Part shown: in pieces, positions 41,364 to 50,066 of the stretch
Layout: the number at the start of each line of letters is the position of its first letter
How positions within the stretch are numbered: position 1 is the stretch's first letter
Assembly: GCF_024692365.1 (NCBI RefSeq)
Contig: NZ_JAILMR010000129.1
Location: 1 to 64,000, forward strand
Length of the DNA stretch: 64,000 bases
Source of the DNA: Ruminococcus sp.
GTDB lineage: Bacteria; Bacillota; Clostridia; Oscillospirales; Ruminococcaceae
Reading direction: 5' to 3'
Notes under the pieces: model-generated
The model's input: the letters and a program-made list of their open reading frames with translations, nothing else
Told to the model about the DNA's origin: nothing
Database searches by the model: none
Made by a program: the position numbers and the translations under genes

Positions 41364-43397
41364 CTAATCATTGGCTATATCCTGCTCAAACAGCCCTTCT
41401 ACCAGTTCTCTCAGACCACTGTTCTCACAATTGTCAAGGTGAGGATCTTTACAGAGTATCTGCTTGGCAGTTTCCTGTGCTTTTACAAGAACTTCCATAT
41501 TTTGGGACATATCCGCTATCTTCATCTTAGGCAGACCATGCTGTCTGCTTCCGAAGAAATCACCGGGGCCCCTGAGTTTCAGATCTTCCTGCGAAATTTC
41601 AAAGCCGTTATGATTTTTTGAAAGTATCTTCAAGCGCTGAACGACTTCCTCCGTAGGATTATCTGTTATCAGGATACAGGTCGATTTGTGCTCGCCTCTG
41701 CCAACTCGTCCTCTAAGCTGATGAAGCTGCGAAAGTCCGAACCTGTCGGCATTTTCTATCACCATAACTGCCGCATTCGGTACATCCACGCCGACCTCAA
41801 CTACCGTGGTAGAAACAAGAATGTCAAGTTCATGAGCTTTAAACTTCTTCATGACCTTTTCCTTGCTGTCGGCAGAAAGTCTTCCGTGTAGAAGACCCAC
41901 CCGATACTCGCTGAAAACGCCCTCGGATATCTCCTTGGCGTAGCTTTTTACATCACGAAGATCGCTGTCGCTTTCTTCAATCATGGGGCAGACGATGTAA
42001 GCCTGTCTTCCCTCTTCCAGATACTGCTTGACGTACCCGAAAGCACGCTCTCTCAGCTTTCCCGTGACCGCGTAGGTCTCCACGGGCTGTCTGCCCTTGG
42101 GAAGTTCTTTCAGCACCGAGATATCAAGGTCGCAGTATATCATCAGCGCCAGAGTTCGGGGGATAGGCGTCGCGGACATTACCAGCTTGTGGGGATTATC
42201 TCCCTTTCCCGCCAGCAGAGCCCTCTGCCCAACACCAAAACGGTGCTGTTCATCGGTTATCACAAGACCCAGCCGCTTGAATTCGGTGCTTGCCTGAACC
42301 AGCGCGTGAGTTCCCACAATAACATGATATTCACCCGCCGCGATATCTGCCTTGGCTTTTTCCTTTTTCTTCGGTGTCAGAGAACCTGTCAACAGCACCA
42401 CCTTTACACCCAGCGGTTCAAGAAAACCTTTCAGCGTTTCATAATGCTGACCCGCCAGTATCTCCGTCGGAGCCATCAGCGCAGTCTGAAAACCGTTCTT
42501 ATAAGCGAAGTACGCCGCGCCCGCCGCAACTGCGGTCTTACCCGAGCCAACGTCGCCCTGTACAAGGCGGTTCATGGGAAAAAACTTCTGCATATCGCAG
42601 ATGCAGTCGTTTATCGCGCTTTTCTGACCATCGGTCAGCTCAAAAGGCAGAGCGGAGTAATACTCGTCAATGCTCTCCGCCCCCATGGGACATCCTGCCT
42701 TTTCACGGCTTCGGCTCTTCATCATCAGCATACCCAGTGCCAGCGTCAGCAGTTCATCAAAGACCAGCCTGTTTTTCGCCAGTTCAAGGGTGTGCATATC
42801 CGTGGGATAGTGGATATTCTGCAAAGCGTAACTCAGTGAGCACAGCCCCTGCTCCCTCACCACATCAGGCGGCAGAGGTTCGTAAATGAACCCGCCCAGA
42901 GAATCCAGCGCAGTCCGCATATTCAGCCTGAGCTGTTTCTGCGTGATGCCCTCGGTCAGACGGTACACCGGCTGAACAAGTTCCGCATCAGCGGGATAAA
43001 TCTGCGGAGAATTTATCTCCCGACGTATCATATTGCCCGTCAGCTTTCCCACAAGAAAATACTCATGCCCGACTTCCAGTGCCTTGAACATGAATCCCGC
43101 GTTGTAGATAACGATAGTCAAATCGGCAGTATCATCGGTGAAGATAGCCTTGTACACCGTCAGACCCCGCCTTATATTGCCTTCGGGGAGCTTGCGCACC
43201 ACCCGACCTTTCAGCACCACCTGTTCATTCAGGGGCGCATCGCGGATAGCCTGCGGTTCATTCATGTCGATGTAGTATCTCGGGAAATGGTACAGCAGGT
43301 CATAGACCGTGTGAACGCCCAGCTTTTCGTAAAGCTCGCTTTTTTTCGGTCCGACCCCCGCGAGGTACATCACGGGCTTTGCCAGTTCACCGAGCAT
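41364..43397 (-). CDS. recG: ATP-dependent DNA helicase RecG
   Basis: Branched-DNA helicase that reverses stalled replication forks and processes Holliday junctions. The 677 residues contain the N-terminal OB-fold wedge (about 60-145), helicase motif I GDVGSGKTAVA (about 285), DEQHRFG box, SATPIPRTL and motif VI QLRGRVGRG, plus the C-terminal GDFFGSRQHG signature. Length is normal for RecG. Confidence 0.97.
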   Translation of the reverse strand: MLGELAKPVMYLAGVGPKKSELYEKLGVHTVYDLLYHFPRYYIDMNEPQAIRDAPLNEQVVLKGRVVRKLPEGNIRRGLTVYKAIFTDDTADLTIVIYNAGFMFKALEVGHEYFLVGKLTGNMIRREINSPQIYPADAELVQPVYRLTEGITQKQLRLNMRTALDSLGGFIYEPLPPDVVREQGLCSLSYALQNIHYPTDMHTLELAKNRLVFDELLTLALGMLMMKSRSREKAGCPMGAESIDEYYSALPFELTDGQKSAINDCICDMQKFFPMNRLVQGDVGSGKTAVAAGAAYFAYKNGFQTALMAPTEILAGQHYETLKGFLEPLGVKVVLLTGSLTPKKKEKAKADIAAGEYHVIVGTHALVQASTEFKRLGLVITDEQHRFGVGQRALLAGKGDNPHKLVMSATPIPRTLALMIYCDLDISVLKELPKGRQPVETYAVTGKLRERAFGYVKQYLEEGRQAYIVCPMIEESDSDLRDVKSYAKEISEGVFSEYRVGLLHGRLSADSKEKVMKKFKAHELDILVSTTVVEVGVDVPNAAVMVIENADRFGLSQLHQLRGRVGRGEHKSTCILITDNPTEEVVQRLKILSKNHNGFEISQEDLKLRGPGDFFGSRQHGLPKMKIADMSQNMEVLVKAQETAKQILCKDPHLDNCENSGLRELVEGLFEQDIAND

Positions 43398-43770
43398 ATA
43401 ATTTCACCGCCTTAACATATCTTCATTCATATTATAACACATTCACATAAAAATTGCAAGTGCATGGCACATATCTTTTGTAAAATGTCACCAAACCGTA
43501 ATATTCCCAAATAAAAAAGGACGACCCAAGCCGTCCCGCAGATATATAAATTTCCCGGGAAAAGCCCGATGCTGGCATTATCCCTTGTTTTCGGTATTTT
43601 CGTGAATTTCGTCCGTTTCGTCCTTATCGAGGTTTTCCCGAATAATTACACCTGTTCTTAAAACAATCAAACTATGTTTTTTGTCGATGTATACAATTGT
43701 AATTTCAATTTCGCCGTGGTATAATATAAAGCACGATTAACCATCAAAACTATTTATTAAGGGGTAAACT
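43398..43770. other. Intergenic region between recG and the lipoprotein gene
   Basis: It contains the lipoprotein promoter (43697-43725), a minus-strand hairpin with a T-run near 43513-43536, and an open minus-strand stretch of about 52 codons (43578-43736) with no start codon. The stretch ends in an acidic tail (NLDKDETDEIHENTENKG) and may be the remnant 3' end of a lost gene with its terminator. Confidence 0.4.
43697..43725 (+). promoter_or_regulatory. Promoter of the lipoprotein gene
   Basis: TTGTAA (43697-43702) and TATAAT (43720-43725) with a 17-nt spacer. Confidence 0.7.
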
Positions 43771-44619
43771 ATGAAGACAAGAAAAATCATTTCAATTCTG
43801 TGTGCGGCTTCAATGGCTTTAGCTATGACAGCTTGCGGTAAAGCAAAGGAAACCGACACGGATAACAGTTCAAAATCAGAAACTGCAACAAAAGCTTCTG
43901 CCGATGAATCAAAAGCCGAATCCATTGACTCCGCTGAATCAGCTGTCGAGTCCGATGTTTCGGAACTTTCCGAATCTCAGAAAGAAAGTTCATCCGCTAA
44001 TGACAGTGTTGAATCTAAATCCAAGGACAGCGAAGCTGAAATATCCGATGATAACACAGCAGAAACACCCGATGATAACGCGGAAGAAAACACCGCTTCC
44101 GAAACAGGCTCAGATGAATCCGATACCATGGAAGTCAAAAATGGCGGTTTGATTTATCATATACCAAGTAATTTTTTTGAAAGCAAAGATAACGCTAATG
44201 GCTCTTCGTACTATGCTTATAGAACACCCGATGACACCACAGCAAGTTATTTGATCGCTTATTCTCAAGATTTTCCTTCGCTTGAACTTAACGAAGCCGC
44301 TTTTGAATCAGCCGCACAAAGTATCATGAAAGGTTATGTAAAAAAAGCTGAAACCGACATCGATTATAAACCAACAGAAATTAAGCATAATACTATTTTG
44401 GGAAGAAATGAATATGAAATGGGTTATATAATAGATAGCAAATCCGAGGAAGAATTTGACTATATGTTTATATCCTTTATTCAAAGTCCTGACATAGAAA
44501 GCATAAACTATGTAGTTCAACTTTTTCGTTTCAAAGACCAGGAAATTGATTATGATTATATAGATGATGCCGCAAAAATGATCTACTCTGTCGAAGAAGA
44601 CCCCGATTTTGCTGACTAA
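43771..44619 (+). CDS. Lipoprotein of unknown function
   Basis: A 282-residue lipoprotein: signal peptide with lipobox LAMTAC (Cys about 22), then a low-complexity Ser/Glu/Asp-rich spacer to about residue 125 and a globular domain (about 128-280) that I cannot assign. The spacer probably lifts the domain through the cell wall. Good AAGGGG ribosome binding site and promoter. It stands alone and converges with the GH94 gene across a shared terminator. Confidence 0.8.
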   Translation: MKTRKIISILCAASMALAMTACGKAKETDTDNSSKSETATKASADESKAESIDSAESAVESDVSELSESQKESSSANDSVESKSKDSEAEISDDNTAETPDDNAEENTASETGSDESDTMEVKNGGLIYHIPSNFFESKDNANGSSYYAYRTPDDTTASYLIAYSQDFPSLELNEAAFESAAQSIMKGYVKKAETDIDYKPTEIKHNTILGRNEYEMGYIIDSKSEEEFDYMFISFIQSPDIESINYVVQLFRFKDQEIDYDYIDDAAKMIYSVEEDPDFAD

Positions 44620-44666
44620 AATCATTGGCACTTCATTCAGCAAAATATTTCATCAACAAAACCACC

Positions 44667-44700
44667 AAAAAGACCGCCCCACCCGGGACGGTCTTTATTA
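44667..44700. terminator. Bidirectional terminator between lipoprotein and GH94 genes
   Basis: Stem AAAGACCGCCCC / CGGGACGGTCTTT with an A-run on one side and a T-run on the other, 50 nt after the lipoprotein stop and 17 nt after the GH94 stop. Confidence 0.85.
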
Positions 44701-44716
44701 TTGCCTTATTGAATTA

Positions 44717-47131
44717 TCAGCCCATCACAACGGTGATATTGGTCTGCTCGGTCATCTTGCACTCGCATACGAAGTTGCCCTCAACTGCCTCGCCGTTTAC
44801 GGTTATCTGCTTGATACCGCTCTCAACGTGGTCGGGGTTCTGTATGTCGATGGACAGGTGCTTGCCGCGGAAGTTCTTCTCGATCTTGAAGCCGTCCCAC
44901 TCACTGGGGATAGATGGGCTAATTACCAGACCCTCAGCATTAGGACGCATACCGCAGATACCCTCAACACAGCCTACCATTACGGTAGAGCCTGTACCTG
45001 TCAGCCAGTGTACGTGGCTTCTGCCTGCGTAAGGTGAACGTGTGCTCTCGGTGAACTGACCGTGTACGTATGGCTCAAGCACTCTCTGCTCTGCCTTGTC
45101 GTTCATGCTTGCGGGAGCGCTCTCCTTGAAGTACTCGAAAGCTCTGTTGCCGTGACCCATCAGGGATTCTGCCAGGATTATCCAGCCCTGTGTCTGGCTG
45201 AATATACCGCCGTTCTCCTTGGTGTCAGGGTTGAAGATGTGCATCAGCGCACCATCGAAGTAGTGATCTACATAAGGAGGATCCATCAGCTTTACGCCGT
45301 AAGGAGTATTGAGTATCTCGTGTACCTTATCGAGAGACTTCTCAGCCTGCTCCTTGCTTGCAAAGCCCGAAATAACTGCCCAGCTCTGGGGGTTCAGCCA
45401 CATTGAAGCCTCGGGATCTTTCTTTGCACCAACGATAACGCCGTTGTCGCGGATACCTCTGATGAATCTGTCCTCGTCCCAGCAGTCAGAAAGTGCCTTG
45501 CCCAGCTCAGCCTGTGCCTTGGTGATGTACTCGATATAATCGGTATCCTTTCTCTCCTCGGCATAGCCCTTGATAACGCTCATAGCGTAGTACAGCTGGA
45601 ATGCAACGAAGGTGGATTCGCCCTGCTTGCCCATTCTCAGGCAGTCGTTCCAGTCTGCGTGGAGACCTGCGGGCATCTTGTGTGCACCCAGTCTCTCCTG
45701 CGAGAATCTGATAGCGTTCTTGAGGTGCTCGTAAACGGAAGCCTCTCCGCCGCCCTCTTCTGCATATACGATAACTTCGTCCAGGAATGCCTTGTTGCCT
45801 GTTTCGCCGATGTACTTAACGATAGTCGGGAAGAGCCACAGAGCGTCGTCTGCTCTGTAAGAGGGGTGACCTGTCTCCTTAGCGTATACGGAATTCTCGT
45901 CGTTCTCATCGGGACAAGTCTCGTGACCTGCCTTGTGGTCGAACTTAACCAGAGGCAGACCGCCGCCGTTGGATACCTGTGCTGACAGCATGAATCTTAT
46001 CTTCTCAGCAGCAAGCTCGGGATTGATGTGGATAATACCCTGAATATCCTGAACAGTATCTCTGTAACCGTAGCCGTTTCTCAGACCGCAGTAAATAAAG
46101 GATGCAGCTCTCGACCAGATGAATGTGATGAAGCACTGGTAAGCGTTCCAAACATCTACCATGTTGTTGAATTCCTCGGAAGGAGTCTCAACCTGGAAGT
46201 TGTTCAGCTGACCGTGCCAGTAATCAACAAGTTCCTTGACCTCGGCATCGACCTTGCCTGCAGCCTTGTACTCGCTCATGATGCTCTCAGCAGTAGCGGG
46301 ATCCTTCTGACCCAGTATAAAGATCAGTTCCTTGGTCTCGCCTGCTGCCAGTGTGAAATCAGACTGGAGCGCACCGCAGGCATTGGAGTTGTAGTTCAGC
46401 ACGTTGTTGCACTTGCCGCTCTCAACTGCGATGGGGTTGCCGTAATCTCTGTAAGAGCCGATGAAGCTGTCGAGATTACCGTTGTAAGCACTTACATCAG
46501 CGCCCACCAGACCGAAGAATCTCTCTCTGTGGTTTGAACCGCTTGCATCCTTGCCGCTGTTCTCGTTGATGTGCTGTACTATCTTATTGCCCTCAAAGGA
46601 GGTACGTGTGATGAACAGGGTGTACTGGAGATTTACCTGATCCTGCTCGTAGTTATTTTCGTTGGTGAACTCGATAAAGCCCCAAGTTGAAAGGTTTCTG
46701 GGCTTGTCGCTCTCATTGGTGACCTTAACTCTCCATACCTCATAGGTCTTGTTCAGGGGCACATAGTAAGTAAGCTCGGACTTGATGCCGCTGTACTGTG
46801 AAGTGATGGTGGTATAAGCTGTACCGTGGTGGCACTCGGTCTTGTATTCATCAAGGCTCTTGCCAACAGGCTGCCATGTAGCAGACCAGTAATCCTTAGC
46901 ATCGTTGTCCCTGATATAAACATATCTGCCGGGGAGACCGATGTTAGAGTTGAAACGGTATCTTGCTATTCTTCCGTTAGCGCCGCTCTTGACAAAGCTG
47001 TAGCCGCCGCCGTTGTTTGAAACGATAGCGCCGTACTCGGGTGAACCGAGATAGTTTGCCCAGGGTGCGGGAGTATCAGGGCGGGTGATGACATATTCCT
47101 TGTTTTTCAGATCAAAATAACCATACTGCAT
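44717..47131 (-). CDS. GH94 cellobiose phosphorylase
   Basis: Cytoplasmic enzyme converting cellobiose and phosphate to glucose 1-phosphate and glucose, saving ATP during cellulose use. The ATG at 47129-47131 (MQYGYFDLKNKEYV) was chosen because AAGGAG lies 9 nt before it and the protein then begins as known cellobiose phosphorylases do. The 804 residues include the N-terminal sandwich (GSPEYGAIVSNNGGGYSF) and the barrel with catalytic Asp in HADWNDCLR. No signal peptide, as expected. It is monocistronic, with its own promoter and a leader carrying a 28-nt sequence also present upstream of the next gene. Confidence 0.95.
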   Translation of the reverse strand: MQYGYFDLKNKEYVITRPDTPAPWANYLGSPEYGAIVSNNGGGYSFVKSGANGRIARYRFNSNIGLPGRYVYIRDNDAKDYWSATWQPVGKSLDEYKTECHHGTAYTTITSQYSGIKSELTYYVPLNKTYEVWRVKVTNESDKPRNLSTWGFIEFTNENNYEQDQVNLQYTLFITRTSFEGNKIVQHINENSGKDASGSNHRERFFGLVGADVSAYNGNLDSFIGSYRDYGNPIAVESGKCNNVLNYNSNACGALQSDFTLAAGETKELIFILGQKDPATAESIMSEYKAAGKVDAEVKELVDYWHGQLNNFQVETPSEEFNNMVDVWNAYQCFITFIWSRAASFIYCGLRNGYGYRDTVQDIQGIIHINPELAAEKIRFMLSAQVSNGGGLPLVKFDHKAGHETCPDENDENSVYAKETGHPSYRADDALWLFPTIVKYIGETGNKAFLDEVIVYAEEGGGEASVYEHLKNAIRFSQERLGAHKMPAGLHADWNDCLRMGKQGESTFVAFQLYYAMSVIKGYAEERKDTDYIEYITKAQAELGKALSDCWDEDRFIRGIRDNGVIVGAKKDPEASMWLNPQSWAVISGFASKEQAEKSLDKVHEILNTPYGVKLMDPPYVDHYFDGALMHIFNPDTKENGGIFSQTQGWIILAESLMGHGNRAFEYFKESAPASMNDKAEQRVLEPYVHGQFTESTRSPYAGRSHVHWLTGTGSTVMVGCVEGICGMRPNAEGLVISPSIPSEWDGFKIEKNFRGKHLSIDIQNPDHVESGIKQITVNGEAVEGNFVCECKMTEQTNITVVMG

Positions 47132-47146
47132 TGTCATTCTCTCCTT

Positions 47147-47174
47147 AAATAATTTCATATCGTATTCCGAACGC
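47147..47174 (-). repeat. 28-nt leader repeat, copy 1 (GH94 leader)
   Basis: Perfect copy of the sequence at 47878-47905 (starts GCGTTCGGAATACG on the minus strand). It lies 15 nt past the GH94 -10 box, inside the predicted leader and just before the ribosome binding site. Confidence 0.85.
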
Positions 47175-47189
47175 ATAGGCGTTACTGTT

Positions 47190-47218
47190 ATTGTAACATA
47201 AAAACGATTTTTTTACAA
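47190..47218 (-). promoter_or_regulatory. Promoter of the GH94 gene
   Basis: TTGTAA (47213-47218) and TACAAT (47190-47195) with a 17-nt spacer on the minus strand. Confidence 0.68.
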
Positions 47219-47318
47219 GGGGGAACAGAAATATTTTTTCAAAAAAAAGTAAATTTTTTAGTGCAGGATAGCCCATCACCTCAGATTTATTAACATATGA
47301 ACTTATAGAAAATATATG

Positions 47319-47348
47319 AAAACGCACCCGCGGGTCATTGCGGGTGCG
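47319..47348 (-). terminator. Terminator after the small exported-protein gene
   Basis: Stem CGCACCCGC / GCGGGTGCG with an 8-nt loop followed by TTTTC on the minus strand. It separates the small gene from GH94. Confidence 0.82.
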
Positions 47349-47378
47349 AAAATGTTTTCGATATTGTGTAGTAAACTA

Positions 47379-47801
47379 TCATTCCAGCTGATCAATTATC
47401 ACATAGTTTTTATCAATGTTATTATCCGAAATACATTCATTAACAAATTTTCTGACTTCACTGAAATACTCGTCCCAGCTTTCTACTTCCTCGCCCCTGT
47501 CAGGATTTTTCTGAAATCTTACAATCACAATATCATGATCAGGTGCAGAACGATCTATCCAGTCTGAACTTTTACCAAAAACAATTTTGAACCCAAGTTC
47601 ATACCCATTATCTGACAGACGTTCTTCTATTATTTCTTTTATCTTTTCAACATCTGTTATCTGTACGTTCGATGATGTATCACTATTGACAGTAACAGTA
47701 TGTTTTTCATCATCCTTAGACTTTACAGCAAAGATAATACCAACAATTGCAGCTATGAGACAAATAATACTTACTAAAATAATTATCTTTTTCATATTCA
47801 A
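47379..47801 (-). CDS. Small membrane-anchored protein, paralogue of the next gene
   Basis: A 140-residue protein with one N-terminal membrane segment (about 4-26) and an extracytoplasmic domain of about 95 residues. That domain (ITDVEKIKEIIEERL ... NIDKNYVIIDQLE) matches the C-terminal domain of the upstream lipoprotein (ITDVETIKSLIDDCI ... NIDRNYVIFNQLD). Function unknown. The ribosome binding site is weak, with GGCAGG about 12 nt before the ATG. Confidence 0.65.
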   Translation of the reverse strand: MNMKKIIILVSIICLIAAIVGIIFAVKSKDDEKHTVTVNSDTSSNVQITDVEKIKEIIEERLSDNGYELGFKIVFGKSSDWIDRSAPDHDIVIVRFQKNPDRGEEVESWDEYFSEVRKFVNECISDNNIDKNYVIIDQLE

Positions 47802-47877
47802 CCAACCTGCCTTTAATAAGAAATGTACGGGTTATCTCTGTAAAACTGAAGATGATACTTTGAAATTCTTGAACCTC

Positions 47878-47905
47878 AAATAATTTCATATCGTATTCCG
47901 AACGC
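47878..47905 (-). repeat. 28-nt leader repeat, copy 2
   Basis: Perfect copy of 47147-47174. It lies 12 nt past a TATAAT (47918-47923), so it also sits at the start of a predicted leader, here for the gene at 47379-47801. Confidence 0.85.
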
Positions 47906-47936
47906 GAAGATGTTTTTATTATAGTGTCGGGAATAT

Positions 47937-48476
47937 TCAATCTAACTGATTAAATATCACATAGTTTCTGTCAATATTATTTTGCGAAATACATTCGAGA
48001 ACTTTTTCACGGATTTCGCCCAGATACTCATCCCAGTTTTCTATCTCAGAACGCCTGTTATAATCCACTGAAAGCCCTACAATTACAATTTCATGGTCAG
48101 GTTCATCAGGCAGCCACCAACTTGAATCCTGTATTTCTACATTAACGCCCAGTTTATAACCACTTTCCTCAATGCAATCATCTATCAGACTTTTTATAGT
48201 TTCAACATCGGTTATAAGTTCGGCAGATGAACTTTCGTCATAAACAGCAGAGGTCTCTTCAATTTCAGATGAGCTGTTTTCGTATATAACGGAATTCTCT
48301 TCACTTTCGGATGAAGTGTTTTCGGCGGAGGAAGAAGTTTCATCGTTTTCAGAAGAAGTCTTTTCCGAGGTCACTGAGGATTCCTCGTTGTCATTCGGTT
48401 TTGCGGAATTACAGCCCGACGAGGAGGCGACCGCAAGGATACACAATAACAGCGGTATGAGTTTTTTAGCATTCAT
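47937..48476 (-). CDS. Small lipoprotein with Ser/Glu-rich spacer
   Basis: A 179-residue lipoprotein. The ATG at 48474-48476 (MNAKKLIPLLL) was chosen behind GGGGGTG. Lipobox ASSSGC near residue 22 is followed by a spacer of repeated SSE/ENSS units to about residue 85 and a C-terminal domain paralogous to the next gene. Function unknown. The spacer repeats (ETSS, ENTSSE, ENSSSE) could vary in length between strains. Confidence 0.72.
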   Translation of the reverse strand: MNAKKLIPLLLCILAVASSSGCNSAKPNDNEESSVTSEKTSSENDETSSSAENTSSESEENSVIYENSSSEIEETSAVYDESSSAELITDVETIKSLIDDCIEESGYKLGVNVEIQDSSWWLPDEPDHEIVIVGLSVDYNRRSEIENWDEYLGEIREKVLECISQNNIDRNYVIFNQLD

Positions 48477-48507
48477 AGCATACACCCCCATGATATTATT
48501 TGATATA

Positions 48508-48536
48508 ATTATAGCCGTTTATTGCAAAAACGTCAA
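48508..48536 (-). promoter_or_regulatory. Promoter of the small lipoprotein gene
   Basis: TTGACG (48531-48536) and TATAAT (48508-48513) with a 17-nt spacer on the minus strand. Confidence 0.8.
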
Positions 48537-48582
48537 GAGGGCTACACCACAAATTTTACACAGCCGAGCTAGCAAGAGTGTA

Positions 48583-48617
48583 CAAAAAAACGGACTCCCG
48601 CGCTCAACGGCAGTCCG
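48583..48617 (-). terminator. Terminator of the amino-acid ABC importer operon
   Basis: Stem CGGACT / AGTCCG extended by GC pairs in the loop, followed by seven Ts on the minus strand, directly after the ATPase stop. Confidence 0.82.
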
Positions 48618-48623
48618 CATATA

Positions 48624-49370
48624 TCACTGTTCAAGCTTTTTAAGAAAAGCCTTTGTCCTCTCGTTTGAGGGGTTGTCGATAACGTCCGCAGGGTCACCCT
48701 GCTCCACGATAACGCCGCCGTCCATGAATACCACATGGTCGGATATGCTCCTTGCAAAGGCTATCTCGTGGGTGACTATAACCATAGTCATTTTCTCTTC
48801 CGCCAGTTCTTTCAGAACTTTCAGTATCTCCGCCGTAAGCTCGGGGTCAAGTGCCGATGTCGGCTCATCGAAGAACAGCATTCTGGGCTTCATGTTCAGA
48901 GCCCTTGCTATCGCCACACGCTGCTGCTGTCCGCCCGAAAGCTGATGAGGATAATAGTCCGCCCTTTCGGCAAGACCCATCTTTTCCAGCAGTACCTCGG
49001 CATCGTGCATTACTTCTTCCTTGTTGCGCTTCATTACGTGTATCGGCGCATCGCAGATGTTCTTCATCACCGTATAGTGCGGGAACAGATTGAAGTTCTG
49101 GAACACCAGTGAAAAATAGCTCTTTATCTCTTTCAGCTCTTTTTTAGGCAAATATTTCGCATCATCCACCGCGGTCTTTCCGCAGTACACCATAGTGCCG
49201 CCGTCAACCTTTTCAAGCATCGACATACATCTTAACAGCGTGGATTTTCCCGAGCCCGACGGACCCAGTATCGAGACCACCTGTCCCTCGTTAACGTCCA
49301 TGCTGATATCTTTCAGCACCTCAAGGTCATCGAAGCTTTTGCGGAGGTTCTTTATCTCAAGTAATTTCAC
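48624..49370 (-). CDS. Polar amino-acid ABC transporter ATP-binding protein
   Basis: ATPase of an amino-acid importer of the GlnQ type, 248 residues. Walker A GPSGSGKST (about 34-42), signature LSGGQQQRVAIARAL, Walker B MLFFDEPTSALDPEL and the switch His (VIVTHEIAFA) are intact. It is the last gene of a permease-ATPase-binding protein set. Substrate not predictable in detail. Confidence 0.93.
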   Translation of the reverse strand: MKLLEIKNLRKSFDDLEVLKDISMDVNEGQVVSILGPSGSGKSTLLRCMSMLEKVDGGTMVYCGKTAVDDAKYLPKKELKEIKSYFSLVFQNFNLFPHYTVMKNICDAPIHVMKRNKEEVMHDAEVLLEKMGLAERADYYPHQLSGGQQQRVAIARALNMKPRMLFFDEPTSALDPELTAEILKVLKELAEEKMTMVIVTHEIAFARSISDHVVFMDGGVIVEQGDPADVIDNPSNERTKAFLKKLEQ

Positions 49371-49382
49371 AGCACAGACCTC

Positions 49383-50066
49383 CTATTTAAAATAGTTCAT
49401 CTTCTTCTCGATGAACTCCATCACGAAAGCCACCACGAAGTTGAATACGTAGTAGAAAAATCCTGCCACGAAAAGCGGCATTATCGTTGACTGCGACGCA
49501 GCCACCTGCTTCGCAACGGTGAACATCTCTGTATACGCTATCGCAAAAGCCAGTGAGGTATCCTTTACAAGGGTGATGACCTCGTTGGTTATGGCAGGCA
49601 GAATGTTCTTCATCATCTGGGGAAATACTACCTTGAAGAATTTCTGTGTCTTAGAATATCCCAGTATCTCGCAGGCTTCGTGCTGACCCTTGGGCACAGC
49701 CTGAATGCCCGCACGGTATATCTCGGCAAAGTAAGCCGCGTAATTCAGCGAGAATCCTATTATAACCGCATAAAATCTGTATTCAGGCGTAGTTCGTACA
49801 CCGAATAAATAGAAAGGTCCGAAGAATACCACCAGCAATTGAAGCATCAGCGGCGTACCTCTCACCACCGAGATATACAGCTTCACCAAAAGGCTCAGCG
49901 GCTTGAATTTTGACATTCTGCCGAAAGCTATCAGCATACCCAGAGGCAGTGCGAACAGCAGTGTCAGGAAAAATATCTCCAGAGAAGCGCCCACACCGCT
50001 CAACAATTTCTGACAAACGTCCAGCAGCTTTTCAAGCGTCCCCATTTGTTCTGCAAGTATCATCAT
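49383..50066 (-). CDS. Polar amino-acid ABC transporter permease
   Basis: His/Glu/Gln-type permease of 227 residues with the HisMQ features: PLGMLIAFGRMS, RGTPLMLQLLVVFF and the EAA loop EACEILGYSKTQKFFKVVFPQ that contacts the ATPase. About five membrane segments. It overlaps the binding-protein stop by 4 nt and precedes the ATPase by 12 nt, so it is one operon. Confidence 0.93.
   Translation of the reverse strand: MMILAEQMGTLEKLLDVCQKLLSGVGASLEIFFLTLLFALPLGMLIAFGRMSKFKPLSLLVKLYISVVRGTPLMLQLLVVFFGPFYLFGVRTTPEYRFYAVIIGFSLNYAAYFAEIYRAGIQAVPKGQHEACEILGYSKTQKFFKVVFPQMMKNILPAITNEVITLVKDTSLAFAIAYTEMFTVAKQVAASQSTIMPLFVAGFFYYVFNFVVAFVMEFIEKKMNYFK

Noticed and set aside
47716-47940. 74-codon frame containing the 28-nt repeat (SRSEYDMKLF), similar to the extended GH94 N terminus
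   Set aside because: The similarity comes only from the 28-nt repeat in the leaders. GH94 is better started at MQYGYFD, and the other frame overlaps the next gene's start without a ribosome binding site.
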